Assembly (NCBI GenBank): GCA_963677185.1
Contig: OY781889.1
Span: forward strand, 806,001-870,000
Direction: 5' to 3'
From: G963677185 sp963677185
Lineage (GTDB): Bacteria > Bacillota > Syntrophomonadia > Syntrophomonadales > Syntrophomonadaceae
DNA: 64,000 bases
A program made the position numbers and the translations under genes. The stretch's first letter is position 1, and each line of letters opens with the position of its first letter. Below are positions 25,818 to 34,624 of the stretch, in pieces. The notes beneath the pieces were generated by a model. It saw nothing but the letters and a program-made list of their open reading frames with translations. It ran no database searches and had not been told where the DNA came from.

Positions 25818-27807
25818 CACCAACTGAAATATCGGATTCATTTTCCTGCCTCACTTTCAAATGATAAAAATCCACCAGTTGTGCTTCGGTCCCCATAACC
25901 ATCAAGAGATCTCCGGTTTCCAATGCTTCGTAGCTATGAGGATTGTGAACCAGCTTCCCGCTTTTTTTCCGGATAGCCACCACGCTGCAGCCAGTTTCCT
26001 CTCGTATTCTGGATTCTTCCAGTGTCAAACCCTTTAACGGTGAATACGCTTTCAGAAAAAACTCCCTGACCCGCATTGTCTCACCCGGGCGCGGAAAGAT
26101 AGAATCCACAATATTTCTATAATCCGAATAATAAATGGTATTCAAGTACTCGGTAATTCGATCTGCCGGTATGTCCAGGTGCCTGACCATGCGTCTGACC
26201 ATTTGCAGGCCAGCTTCGGCTTCGGGCTGGACTACGTCGGTCGCTCCGGCAGCCCTCAGTATATCTCGTTCCCAGGCGGTGTGCCCCCTGGCAATAATGG
26301 TCAGGCCGGGGTTCATGGTTCTCAAATGATTGATCGCCATGCGGCTTTGTATAGCATCTGGTAAAGTAATAACCGCTATAATCGCCTTTTCCGGCCGGGC
26401 ATGCCCTAAAACCACGGGGCTGGCTGCGTCACCAAAAACATAGGGAATGGATTGTTCGGTCAGACCGCGAATGATCTGCTGGCTGTATTCCACGATCACC
26501 AGGGGAAGACCCAGTTTGCGCGCTCCCAGTCCTACATTTCGGCCTACACGGCCGTAACCAATCAATATGACATGGTTCTGCAGCTCTTCACAGCCTTCCG
26601 CTTCGGAAAATGAGGGGCGCTTGAGCCTTCTGCTTAAAAAGGGCACCTGCACCAGACTATGGTACCAGCCGGGAGCCCGGCGCAATGCAAACGGAGTTAT
26701 CAGGATACTGACGATTCCCGCCGCCAGTATCGCATTATAGAGAGCTGCTGAAACCAGGCCGTTGTCCAAGCCCAGCCTGGCCATTATAAAGGAAAACTCT
26801 CCGATCTGAATCATGCCTATGGCAGCCACAAAAGCGGGCTGGCTGTGGAGCCCAAAAACCAGACCCACAACATAAAAAACCAGGAATTTTAAGATAACAA
26901 TTACGCCCAGTATGATGAAAAACAGGGGAAGGTTATCCAGCAGGCTGAACGGATTAATCAACAAACCTACGGAAACGAAAAAAATGATTACAAATGCATC
27001 CCTGAGGGAAAGAACCTTGCCCATTACTTCGTGGGCAAAGTCCGATTCGCTGATAACCAGCCCGGCCAGAAATGCTCCCAGTGACAGGGATAGGCCGATC
27101 CATTCTGAGAGAAAAGCTATGCCCAGGCCCATGCTCAAAGCCAGCAGTAAAAAGACATCCGGATTGCTCAGTTCGGCCGCTTTATCCATAATTCTAGGCA
27201 CCAGTTTTTGCGCCAGCCATAACATCACAACCAGAAAAACCATTGCTGTTCCCAGGGTTTGCAGTCCTTCCCGGGGTTCCCAGGAAGCTCCGGAAGACAG
27301 CACCGGCAGCATGGCAACCATCAATATGACCGCCATATCTTGCACTATCAGCCATCCCAGCATAACCTGGCCGTGGTAGGATCCTTGATCACCCAATTCG
27401 CCCAGCACTCGCATCACAATCATGGTGCTGCTCACTGATAACATGAACCCCAGGAACACTGCCTGCGGCAGCTCCTGGCCCAGCAAAAGTCCCAGCGCGG
27501 TGCCAGCGCTAGCCAGCAGGACGATCTGCAGGCTGCCGCCGGCTACAGCAATATTGCGCACCGGTGCCAGGCGTCCCATTGAAAAATCAATGCCCAGCGT
27601 AAACATCAGGAGCACCACGCCTATATCCGCAAAGTTTTGAATCAGGGCGAGATCTCCCACCCATCCCGTAGTATATGGTCCTACCAGCATGCCGCCTACG
27701 ATGTATCCGACAATGGGAGACTGGCGGAGACGCTCGGCTAAAAATCCGCCTACAAGTGCCGCTGCAAATATTAAGGTAATATCAAGAATCATTGAAGTGC
27801 CGTGCAT
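25801..27807 (-). CDS. CPA2 cation:proton antiporter with TrkA-N/TrkA-C (KefB-type)
   Basis: A 668-residue membrane protein. About 12-13 membrane helices fill residues 5-390 (LAERLRQSPIVGYIVGGMLV; the TM6-like LSLSLGAFLAGLVISESDFA carries the ion-site acidic residue). A TrkA-N Rossmann domain about 415-535 has NHVILIGYGRVGRNVG, and a TrkA-C domain about 570-655 (LTLEESRIREETGCSVVAIR) is the likely nucleotide or ligand gate. It exports K+ or Na+ for H+, controlled by cytosolic ligand. It lies 22 bp after rsgA; ATG 27807 follows GGAGAG. Confidence 0.92.
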   Translation of the reverse strand: MHGTSMILDITLIFAAALVGGFLAERLRQSPIVGYIVGGMLVGPYTTGWVGDLALIQNFADIGVVLLMFTLGIDFSMGRLAPVRNIAVAGGSLQIVLLASAGTALGLLLGQELPQAVFLGFMLSVSSTMIVMRVLGELGDQGSYHGQVMLGWLIVQDMAVILMVAMLPVLSSGASWEPREGLQTLGTAMVFLVVMLWLAQKLVPRIMDKAAELSNPDVFLLLALSMGLGIAFLSEWIGLSLSLGAFLAGLVISESDFAHEVMGKVLSLRDAFVIIFFVSVGLLINPFSLLDNLPLFFIILGVIVILKFLVFYVVGLVFGLHSQPAFVAAIGMIQIGEFSFIMARLGLDNGLVSAALYNAILAAGIVSILITPFALRRAPGWYHSLVQVPFLSRRLKRPSFSEAEGCEELQNHVILIGYGRVGRNVGLGARKLGLPLVIVEYSQQIIRGLTEQSIPYVFGDAASPVVLGHARPEKAIIAVITLPDAIQSRMAINHLRTMNPGLTIIARGHTAWERDILRAAGATDVVQPEAEAGLQMVRRMVRHLDIPADRITEYLNTIYYSDYRNIVDSIFPRPGETMRVREFFLKAYSPLKGLTLEESRIREETGCSVVAIRKKSGKLVHNPHSYEALETGDLLMVMGTEAQLVDFYHLKVRQENESDISVGDGPLL

Positions 27808-27829
27808 CTATCTCTCCAATTCGTTCACT

Positions 27830-28918
27830 TTACCGGCCTTTACGCTTATTCTTGTCCTTGGCATACCTCATGACTTCCTTCATGCCACCCATGCTGCCAA
27901 ACATGGAGCGGATCTTCTCTTCTTCCAGCTGCCGGAAGTTAAGTCCCTCGTACTTCAATTCCCTCTGAAGCTTTTTGTAGCTCTCCAGCCTTTCGGAAGA
28001 CAGCAAGCCATCTTCAATCGCCTGGCAAACCGCACAACCCGGTTCATTATCATGGGCGCAATCGGCAAAGCGGCACTGGCGCCCATATTCGTCGATATCT
28101 GCAAATGTCCGGGACAGATCGGCGCTCTCCAGGCCCAGCTCACGCATTCCCGGGGTATCTATCACGGCTCCCCCGCCGGGCAGAATCAATAGCTGACGGC
28201 TGGTGGTGGCATGCCGGCCATGATCGTCACCAGCGCGCACTTCCAGGGTGAGCAGTTTCTCCTCGCCCAGCAGGCGATTAATCAATGTTGACTTGCCCAC
28301 TCCTGAAGATCCGGTCAGGGCAACTGTCCTTCCAGGGCCAATATACGGCTGGACGGCAACATAACCATCATCGCTCATGCTGCTGACGACCAGAATATCA
28401 ACCCCGATAGCGGCTTCGTAGGCATCAGCCAAACGACCGGCCAGATCATTGCATAGATCGGATTTGGTCAGAACTACAACCGGAGTAGCCTGGCTTTCCC
28501 AGGCAATAGACAGATAACGCTCCAAGCGTCTCAAGTTAAAATCATTGTTCAAAGACATGCAGATGAAAATCGTGTCAATATTCGATGCGATTACTTGCAC
28601 AGCCTGGCTGGTTCCAGCCGCCCGGCGCACAAAAACGCTTTTACGGGGCAGGATGCGCTGAATAATTGCCGTTCCTCCAGTATCATCGAGGCGATCCAGC
28701 AGCACAAAATCCCCCACGGCAGGATAATCAAGGGCGCCAACCGCTTCGAATCTCATTTTGCCTGATATTTCGGCATTGATTTCTCCATTTGCCGTGAATG
28801 CCCGGTATAAATCCTTGTATTGCCCGGAAATGCGGGCTAAAAATAAGCCTTCGCAGCGGGAAGCCTCTTGCTCATGCGCTTGCGTAAGTCCAATATTATA
28901 TAAATCAATAGTGATCAA
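27830..28918 (-). CDS. rsgA: Ribosome small-subunit GTPase RsgA
   Basis: A 362-residue circularly permuted GTPase that matures or checks the 30S subunit. An OB fold (about 45-115) precedes the G domain in G4-G5-G1-G2-G3 order: TKSDLC, then GSSGVGKSTLINRLL (G1) and DTPGMREL (G3). The C-terminal zinc knuckle is intact (CRFADCAHDNEPGCAVCQA). It is the longer RsgA/YloQ-like subgroup. It heads an operon with the antiporter and the zinc-ribbon microprotein, an uncommon pairing; shared control of ion balance and ribosome assembly is only a guess. Confidence 0.93.
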   Translation of the reverse strand: MITIDLYNIGLTQAHEQEASRCEGLFLARISGQYKDLYRAFTANGEINAEISGKMRFEAVGALDYPAVGDFVLLDRLDDTGGTAIIQRILPRKSVFVRRAAGTSQAVQVIASNIDTIFICMSLNNDFNLRRLERYLSIAWESQATPVVVLTKSDLCNDLAGRLADAYEAAIGVDILVVSSMSDDGYVAVQPYIGPGRTVALTGSSGVGKSTLINRLLGEEKLLTLEVRAGDDHGRHATTSRQLLILPGGGAVIDTPGMRELGLESADLSRTFADIDEYGRQCRFADCAHDNEPGCAVCQAIEDGLLSSERLESYKKLQRELKYEGLNFRQLEEEKIRSMFGSMGGMKEVMRYAKDKNKRKGR

Positions 28919-29066
28919 TGCTCTATCCTCCTATATATTCAGTACTAGGAATACAGGGGAGGTCATAGACACCGCAGCGTAAAACACACTGTCAAATGGA
29001 ATGCATAGACATGCTGAATTGCACCGTCTCTCTATAGCTCACGGGGCGATTATTGATGGTTTTAAC

Positions 29067-29144
29067 TTATTCAGCAGTGCGTTTCCCGGCAGGCCCGGAA
29101 GCCTCCCCTGCCCTCACCGACGGCACACTGTCTGTTTTAAACAC
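29067..29144 (-). CDS. Possible 25-residue peptide or truncated gene start
   Basis: A GTG codon at 29144 sits 8 bases after a strong GAAGGAG ribosome site, in a frame of 25 codons ending at 29067 (starts FKTDSVPSVRAG). It lies about 35 bp downstream of a perfect palindrome that could be an operator. It may be a leader peptide or the cut-off start of a lost regulator gene. No homology is recognised and codon evidence is too short to judge. Confidence 0.3.
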   Translation of the reverse strand: MFKTDSVPSVRAGEASGPAGKRTAE

Positions 29145-29179
29145 AAAAACATCTCCTTCGAAAATATTGCTCATACATA

Positions 29180-29201
29180 AATAAATTGTATACAATTTAT
29201 T
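29180..29201. promoter_or_regulatory. 22-bp perfect palindrome, GntR-like operator
   Basis: Perfect dyad centred between 29190 and 29191 with core AATTGTATACAATT. GntR-family (FadR/FCD) regulators commonly bind TTGTATACAA-type sites. No GntR gene is in the window. Confidence 0.6.
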
Positions 29202-29327
29202 GTAACATAATTTATCTCTGGCCGCTAAACAGGCTGTTGCCGAACCATCCACCATGTAGGTTATAATTATGTATAGCCTTTCTCATAACGAAACTCATTT
29301 ATTGCAGCTATTTCCGTCCTGCTTGTT

Positions 29328-29366
29328 CTGAATGATATGCTTCGCCTACCGAAGCCTATCATTCAG
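29328..29366. repeat. Hairpin upstream of stalk gene
   Basis: CTGAATGAT and GCTTCG pair with CGAAGC and ATCATTCAG across a 5-base loop, with one small bulge. No T-run follows on either strand. It lies about 55 bp before the stalk gene start and may shape its leader. Confidence 0.55.
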
Positions 29367-29419
29367 TAATGGGGATATAACCAGTCTGAATTGACTGGCA
29401 ATTAGAAGGAGGATCATTT

Positions 29420-30613
29420 ATGGCTCAAAACAAGTATTCAAGCATTTTCCTGGTTTGTTTATTGGTTATCAGCTGCCTGCTGCCGGCCGGTGTCGCCTCA
29501 GCTGCCAGCAGTACCGTTACTTTGCAGGCCACTGAGCTTATCCAGTACGGAACTGAAGAAGCGGTTTGCTATGAGCACGGATACAACCTCCCCTGCCAGC
29601 ACTGCGCCTGCTTTATGGCCATGGCTGAAGCCACGGGAGGAGTGCAGTATGTAAGGGCGGACTCGGACGGCTATTACCTGCTGGGCTTCCTGCAGGAAGG
29701 TTACCTGGAACCGATTAATGAACTGGACGTTCTGGTCATTAACCTGTTCGTGCTAAAAACCGACTTCAGCGGCAAGGTGCAGTGGTTCACTCCGGTTAGA
29801 GGGCTTGCCGGCACGGTCAGTTATCCGGGAGATTTGATGCTTACCGGTGATGGCGGATGCATTCTCGTACAGAAGCGCATTCAGGAGGAGGGGCCAATTT
29901 ATATTGAAGTGGACCGTCTGGATGCCAGTGGCAAGGTAAGCTGGCGCAAAGCGCTGGCATCCCAAAGCGAAAATGAAAGCAATCCGGTAAATGTTGGCCA
30001 TGACAGCTGGATCAGCCGCCAGGCAGATGGCAATTACTCAGTACTCTGGAACACCATGCAGGGAGAAAGCCGGGCTACCGTCAGTCCCAGCGGAGATCTG
30101 CTGGAAACAGCCCACAACAACTCGCAAAGCCATCCTTTTTCGTATAAGAATCCTGAATTAAGCGCCAGTAACGGCGCAAATTCAGTTACGGTCAACGCCC
30201 CGGTAACTCGAATCATCCTGTCGCTTGAGCAGCCTGATTCACCTCCGAACGGGAAACCATCTGGTTCTATCCCGGTGCTTGTAAATGGTGTCCCGGTCGT
30301 TTTCCCGGATGCGCTTCCTTATGCTGACGAACAGAACCGGGTGCTGGTCCCGCTGGGTCCGGTCATGGCTGCCATGGGCATCAGCGCGGTGTGGAGCGAC
30401 GAAAGCAAGCAGGCCGTGCTGAGTAACGGAACAACTGACGTAATATTTACTCTTAACTCCAACAGATACCTGGTAAATCAAAACCGGATGGACATGGATT
30501 CCGTGCCGGTGATAACAGACGAACGGCTCATGCTCCCCATCCGCTTTGCTGCCGAGGCTTTCGGAGCCATGGTTAACTGGCAGAACAATTCGGTCGTTAT
30601 TGAGACTCGTTAA
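29420..30613 (+). CDS. Secreted beta-propeller-like/stalk-domain protein
   Basis: A 397-residue exported protein. A signal peptide (SIFLVCLLVISCLLPAGVAS, cleavage around 30) is followed by an unusual cysteine cluster (CYEHGYNLPCQHCACFMA), then strand-turn repeats resembling a WD/PQQ-like propeller half (DGYYLLGFLQEGYLEP; FSGKVQWFTPVRG; ASGKVSWRKAL), and two C-terminal stalk repeats about 285-397 (VLVPLGPVMAAMGISAVW; MLPIRFAAEAFGAMV). ATG follows AGAAGGAGG. No partner enzyme is visible. The Cys cluster, rare among the stalk proteins here, could bind metal or form disulfides. Confidence 0.83.
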   Translation: MAQNKYSSIFLVCLLVISCLLPAGVASAASSTVTLQATELIQYGTEEAVCYEHGYNLPCQHCACFMAMAEATGGVQYVRADSDGYYLLGFLQEGYLEPINELDVLVINLFVLKTDFSGKVQWFTPVRGLAGTVSYPGDLMLTGDGGCILVQKRIQEEGPIYIEVDRLDASGKVSWRKALASQSENESNPVNVGHDSWISRQADGNYSVLWNTMQGESRATVSPSGDLLETAHNNSQSHPFSYKNPELSASNGANSVTVNAPVTRIILSLEQPDSPPNGKPSGSIPVLVNGVPVVFPDALPYADEQNRVLVPLGPVMAAMGISAVWSDESKQAVLSNGTTDVIFTLNSNRYLVNQNRMDMDSVPVITDERLMLPIRFAAEAFGAMVNWQNNSVVIETR

Positions 30614-30666
30614 CCAGACGCTGGTCCCGTATTGTCCGTTAATTGCCGCAGATTTGAGACACGAAC

Positions 30667-30690
30667 CGGATCTCGGGCGTTATCCGGTCT
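30667..30690 (+). terminator. Hairpin after the propeller/stalk gene
   Basis: ACCGGAT / ATCCGGT, 7-bp stem with a 10-base loop, followed by CTCATTT. A plausible but weak terminator between two rightward stalk genes. Confidence 0.45.
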
Positions 30691-30832
30691 CATTTATGAA
30701 CCGCTGCTCGCTTCCGATCTGCTTTTTTGTTTTTAACTTCACCCGGGCGGAATGTTGTGTTAATCTGGCTATGTAGTATTGATGTGCTTGCAGTCTGGAC
30801 AGAAAATTCGCTAAGATGAAGGAGGCTTCTAA

Positions 30833-32221
30833 ATGTCAAAGAAATGTTTACATTCTTTCATGGTTCTGGCGCTGCTGTTTTCAGTCATAGCGGTTCCAGT
30901 AAATTATGCCCTGGCAGACTATTATGTCCAGCCAGATACGCCGATAGCCGGGGATATTCTTTATACCGGCGAGACCTTTGATATCAAATGGACGACCCAT
31001 AGTACAACCCAGAGCGTTGTAATCAGCTACAGCACCGACAATGGAGTCAATTACACGCCGGTTCCGGGTGGCACCGTGGCCGCAACCAAAGATGTACAGC
31101 AATCGCTACCATGGACCGTGCCCAATGTAAACAGCAGTCAGTGCATTTTAAAATTCCATTATACTTATAACTGGCTTGGCTCTCCCAAGGAAAAGGACGT
31201 ATTCAGCCCGGTTTTCGCTATTCATATTTCCCCTACTCCTACCAACCTGGTGGCGACTGCGCTTTCCGATACGGAAATTAAACTGACCTGGGAAGACAAC
31301 GCTGAAATTGAAAACAAGTATCGCATCGATAGAAGAGTGTATGGGACAACTGAATGGAGCGTCATTCAGTGGGAACTGCCTCCCAACACTACCGAATTCA
31401 CGGATTCCGGCCTGGCTGAAAAAACCATGTACGAATATCGTGTCTATTGCATCCAGCCCCCGAATAATTATTATGGAGACTTCTCAAATGTTGCCTATGC
31501 AACCACTCTCGCTTCAGCTTCGGTAGAATTTGCCGAGCTGGGTGCTCCTACCTTAATAGCCACTGCCACCAGCGATGGGAAAATCAAGCTTCAGTGGACC
31601 GACGAGAATGTGGATATCGAAGACGGCTACCACATATACAAGCAGATTGGCTCCACCGGGGTTATGACCTTCTTAACAGACGTTGGATCAGCAGTCGGCG
31701 AATATCCTGATTCTAATGTAGAGCCCGGCACCACTTATTATTACAAAATAAGCGCTTACAATTCATTGAGCGAATCAGAGTATTCCAATACCGCTTCCGC
31801 AACCGCAATTGAACCGAGCAGCCAACTGGTCGCAACCGTTATGCGTTTCCAGGTCGGCAGCACCACCTTCTATGTCAACGATGCGGCCAAATCGCTTGAT
31901 GCCGCACCCATATCCACTGAAGGCCGCATCCTCCTGCCCATTAGATTCGTTGTGGAAAACCTGGGCGGGACCGCCGACTGGAGCAACAACCAGGCCACTA
32001 TCAATTGCAATGGCCATATACTGATATTAAGGCTCAACGAGAATTCGGCCAGTGTTGATGGCCAGTTCAAGTTAATCGATCCGGGCAATTCCACGGTTAT
32101 GCCGATGGAAAGTGGCGGTCGTATTATGATGCCGCTGCGTTTCGTGGGCGAAAATATCGGCTGCTCTGCCGAATGGACCGGGACCGAGGCCGTAATTGTC
32201 TACCCGGCTGATTTGGATTAG
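30833..32221 (+). CDS. Secreted fibronectin III/stalk-domain protein
   Basis: A 462-residue exported protein. Signal peptide (HSFMVLALLFSVIAVPVNYA), an Ig-like beta domain about 30-135 with TGETFDIKWTTHSTTQSVVI, two fibronectin III domains about 137-228 and 235-325 (TPTNLVATALSDTEIKLTWE; APTLIATATSDGKIKLQWTD), then stalk repeats about 335-462 with LPIRFVVENLGG, INCNGH and MPLRFVGENIGC. It is a close paralogue of the stalk genes starting at 24210 and ending at 48521. ATG follows AAGGAGG. The 3' side was the landing zone of the IS1634-type element. Confidence 0.87.
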   Translation: MSKKCLHSFMVLALLFSVIAVPVNYALADYYVQPDTPIAGDILYTGETFDIKWTTHSTTQSVVISYSTDNGVNYTPVPGGTVAATKDVQQSLPWTVPNVNSSQCILKFHYTYNWLGSPKEKDVFSPVFAIHISPTPTNLVATALSDTEIKLTWEDNAEIENKYRIDRRVYGTTEWSVIQWELPPNTTEFTDSGLAEKTMYEYRVYCIQPPNNYYGDFSNVAYATTLASASVEFAELGAPTLIATATSDGKIKLQWTDENVDIEDGYHIYKQIGSTGVMTFLTDVGSAVGEYPDSNVEPGTTYYYKISAYNSLSESEYSNTASATAIEPSSQLVATVMRFQVGSTTFYVNDAAKSLDAAPISTEGRILLPIRFVVENLGGTADWSNNQATINCNGHILILRLNENSASVDGQFKLIDPGNSTVMPMESGGRIMMPLRFVGENIGCSAEWTGTEAVIVYPADLD

Positions 32222-32291
32222 AAGCTGAAACAAAATTACCTTTCAATCCATGATTTTATAAGGATCGGATCTGGCGTCACCCGCCGGATTC

Positions 32292-32432
32292 GGTCCTTTG
32301 CTTTCCTGGAAATGATAAAATGCTATAACCTGCTGTAAATCCTGTCCTGGGATGCCTTTAACCATAGCCGGACTTAAGTCCAGAGCAAATATTGTTATTT
32401 CCAGACATAGCAAAAAAAATGTAATGTATAAT
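32292..32432. repeat. 141-bp target duplication, left copy
   Basis: Identical over 141 bp, as read by eye, to 34380-34520 on the other side of the insertion sequence. It begins GGTCCTTTGC and ends ATGTATAAT. It contains an imperfect fold-back (TTTGCT...AGCAAA at 32297-32414) and the palindrome GGACTTAAGTCC. Confidence 0.92.
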
Positions 32433-32456
32433 CCTGTCTTTGACACTTGCAGAAGG

Positions 32457-32500
32457 CAAAAAGCCCCGCAAGCTCCTAATACAGGGGATTACGGGGTTTC
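32457..32500 (-). terminator. Transposase terminator
   Basis: AACCCCGT pairs with GCGGGGCTT across a 20-odd base loop, followed by TTTTTGCC on the minus strand, about 30 bp past the transposase stop. Confidence 0.75.
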
Positions 32501-32531
32501 CTTATGTTAATAAAAAGTGAGTAATCTTCTC

Positions 32532-34244
32532 TTAAGACTTAGTGACCTTAAAAATATTTTTCATCTGCCGTGTGGTCAGTATCTGGTAGTCAGTGCGGAA
32601 CCCAAAAGCATCATGAAGGCTGTCGGTAAAATCGGTTCTCGTGTAGGTCGGAACGAAGCCTTCCCCCTTAATCTCGTGAAAATTCATGTCCCGCAGACCC
32701 TGAACAATCTCGCTGCACGTGTATTGTTCCTCCAGCCGCTTTTCCAGGAGCCTGTAGACCACCAGTGCGATAAAACAGGTCATGAAATGCGCTGTTATCC
32801 GGTCATCGCGGCTAAGGTACACTGGCCTGGCTTTGAACTCGGTTTTCATGATCCGGAAGCACTCCTCAATCCGCCAGCGCCTCTTGTTTACCGCCAGAAC
32901 GGTTGATGTGTCGCCATCAAGGTTGGTGCAGACCGCGTAGAACCCGTCAAAAGCCTCCTCTTTACCAATGACAGCATTGTCAATTTCATATAACGTTTTG
33001 CTGGCAAGCTCTCCTTCCGGGGTGACACTAGTCTTCTTAATAAACCGCCTATAGTCGTTTGGGTTCACCTTATTCAGCTTGCCCAAATTCGTGTCAAGGA
33101 CTTTGCAGGCTCTCTCAATTTGGGCGTTCCTGACCTTGCGCTGGTAGTTTTGGTACTTGAGCGAAAAAGACACGATAAGCTTCTGTTCCAGCCCGTCTTC
33201 CACAATCCAGCGCTCCTTGTAAAAAGTCTTTTCCCAGTCCTTTTCCTCATCAAGCATATCCAGACTGTATTTTGAGCTGTCGCCAGGCAGGAGCCAGCCT
33301 TCAGGGCTTAAGGCCCATTCCTTCAGGTGCTTCTTCAGCTTCTTGACTGACTGCGTAGTTATGAAAGCACGGTCGCCCTGGTTATTGAACTGACGATTGC
33401 TATTGGAGGCGAGCCCGGCATCGGTACAGACGATAAACTTGGAGCAATTAAAATCGGACAGAATTTTTTCCTCCAGCGGCTTTAGAGTCAGCTGCTCATT
33501 AGTATTGCCTTTGCCAATATATATGGCCAGGGGTATCCCATCCCCATCCATGAAAAGTCCCATCTGGACGATGGGGTTGGGGCGATGCTCCTTGGAATAG
33601 CCGTATTGCTTGATGCCTGACTCCTGCTCTATTTCAAAGAAATAGTTGGTGCAATCGTAATACAGCACCTTCGTATTCCGCTTTGAAACAGCCAGGCTGT
33701 TGGTGTAAAGGGAAGACTGGATAAAATCAGCCTCCTTGGCTATTATCTCCAGTGCACGGTAGATTTGGTGGAGGTCAAACGAAGGCTGCTCCATGAACTT
33801 GAAGGAATCTTGGTATGTAGAAAGCTTGGAGGAAGGGTAGATAACCCTGGCATAAACAAGCCTGGATAGGATAGAGTCCAGGTCGAAAGAGAACTTGTAC
33901 TTTTTAGCGATGGTTTGGCACATTTTATCAAGCTTTAGCTCGTGATAGATCTTCTGCAGGAACAGGTAGCCGCCATTGAATGATTGCTGCTGGCCTTTGT
34001 CGATAATCTTGACCGGGGAATACTTGACCAGGACTTCACGCTTATTCTCTTTTTCCTGCCGGTTAAGCTCCGCGATGTACTCTTTAGCCCATTCATAAGG
34101 ATCTTGCCCGCCCAATTTTTCCAGGAGTCCATCATATGTGCCAAGCTTTTCCACGATCTTGGAGGAATGAACGCCATTCACATAGGTGGACCTTATTACA
34201 TAAAGCGAAGCAGCATTTTTAGATTTAGTAACCTTCAACCGCAT
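32532..34244 (-). CDS. IS1634-family DDE transposase
   Basis: A 570-residue IS4-superfamily transposase, intact. The catalytic triad is visible: YYDCTNYFFE (first Asp), CTDAGLASNSNR (second Asp) and RRWRIEECFRIMK (Glu, YREK-like helix). The N-terminal 100 residues hold the DNA-binding part and the C-terminal 60 are typical of the family. ATG at 34244 is 7 bases after GGAGGTG; a TTG one codon earlier is less likely. With no frameshift and full ends, it may still be active. Confidence 0.95.
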   Translation of the reverse strand: MRLKVTKSKNAASLYVIRSTYVNGVHSSKIVEKLGTYDGLLEKLGGQDPYEWAKEYIAELNRQEKENKREVLVKYSPVKIIDKGQQQSFNGGYLFLQKIYHELKLDKMCQTIAKKYKFSFDLDSILSRLVYARVIYPSSKLSTYQDSFKFMEQPSFDLHQIYRALEIIAKEADFIQSSLYTNSLAVSKRNTKVLYYDCTNYFFEIEQESGIKQYGYSKEHRPNPIVQMGLFMDGDGIPLAIYIGKGNTNEQLTLKPLEEKILSDFNCSKFIVCTDAGLASNSNRQFNNQGDRAFITTQSVKKLKKHLKEWALSPEGWLLPGDSSKYSLDMLDEEKDWEKTFYKERWIVEDGLEQKLIVSFSLKYQNYQRKVRNAQIERACKVLDTNLGKLNKVNPNDYRRFIKKTSVTPEGELASKTLYEIDNAVIGKEEAFDGFYAVCTNLDGDTSTVLAVNKRRWRIEECFRIMKTEFKARPVYLSRDDRITAHFMTCFIALVVYRLLEKRLEEQYTCSEIVQGLRDMNFHEIKGEGFVPTYTRTDFTDSLHDAFGFRTDYQILTTRQMKNIFKVTKS

Positions 34245-34324
34245 CAAAACACCTCCAATCCCTTATATTATACCACTGTACTCAACTGTACTCAATAGCA
34301 AAATGGTAAAATTGACAAAAAAAT

Positions 34325-34341
34325 AAGCCCCTGTTGGGCTT
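34325..34341. terminator. Terminator at the IS right end
   Basis: AAGCCC / GGGCTT with a 5-base loop, flanked by TTTT on the plus strand and by TTTTTTT on the minus strand. It would stop outside transcription entering the transposase gene. Confidence 0.65.
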
Positions 34342-34379
34342 TTCAAGGCTTTTTCTTCTATTCAACTGTCAAAGACCCG

Positions 34380-34520
34380 GGTCCTTTGCTTTCCTGGAAA
34401 TGATAAAATGCTATAACCTGCTGTAAATCCTGTCCTGGGATGCCTTTAACCATAGCCGGACTTAAGTCCAGAGCAAATATTGTTATTTCCAGACATAGCA
34501 AAAAAAATGTAATGTATAAT
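34380..34520. repeat. 141-bp target duplication, right copy
   Basis: Exact partner of 32292-32432. The end of this copy (TGTATAAT) probably provides a -10-like element near the downstream methyltransferase gene. Confidence 0.92.
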
Positions 34521-34624
34521 AATTGTATGACTATGCTGAATTCTATCCTGAATGGATGCTTAATCCTGGACGACTCGACTGGGAAGAGCTGGAATAATCG
34601 ACACCTGACCAAAGGAGGAAGAGA

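Larger units (their letters stand above)
28919..29419. other. Intergenic region of 501 bp with operator and hairpin
   Basis: Between divergent rsgA and a stalk gene. It contains a possible 25-residue leftward frame (29067-29144), a 22-bp palindrome (29180-29201), an imperfect hairpin (29328-29366) and the ribosome site of the rightward gene. Confidence 0.6.
32433..34379 (-). mobile_element. IS1634-family insertion sequence, 1947 bp
   Basis: Bounded by a 141-bp direct repeat. Ends are imperfect inverted repeats sharing GTCTTTGACA (left CCTGTCTTTGACAC, right read inward CGGGTCTTTGACAG). It carries one intact DDE transposase and terminators at both ends. IS1634-type elements are known to make long, variable target duplications, which explains the flanks. 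Confidence 0.93.

Noticed and set aside
29328..29366. Hairpin as a riboswitch or T-box
   Set aside because: Too short and without any conserved riboswitch or T-box sequence; kept only as a simple hairpin.
32243..32446. Leftward frame inside the 141-bp repeat
   Set aside because: Present in both copies only because the DNA was duplicated; no ribosome site, and the sequence is dominated by a fold-back structure.
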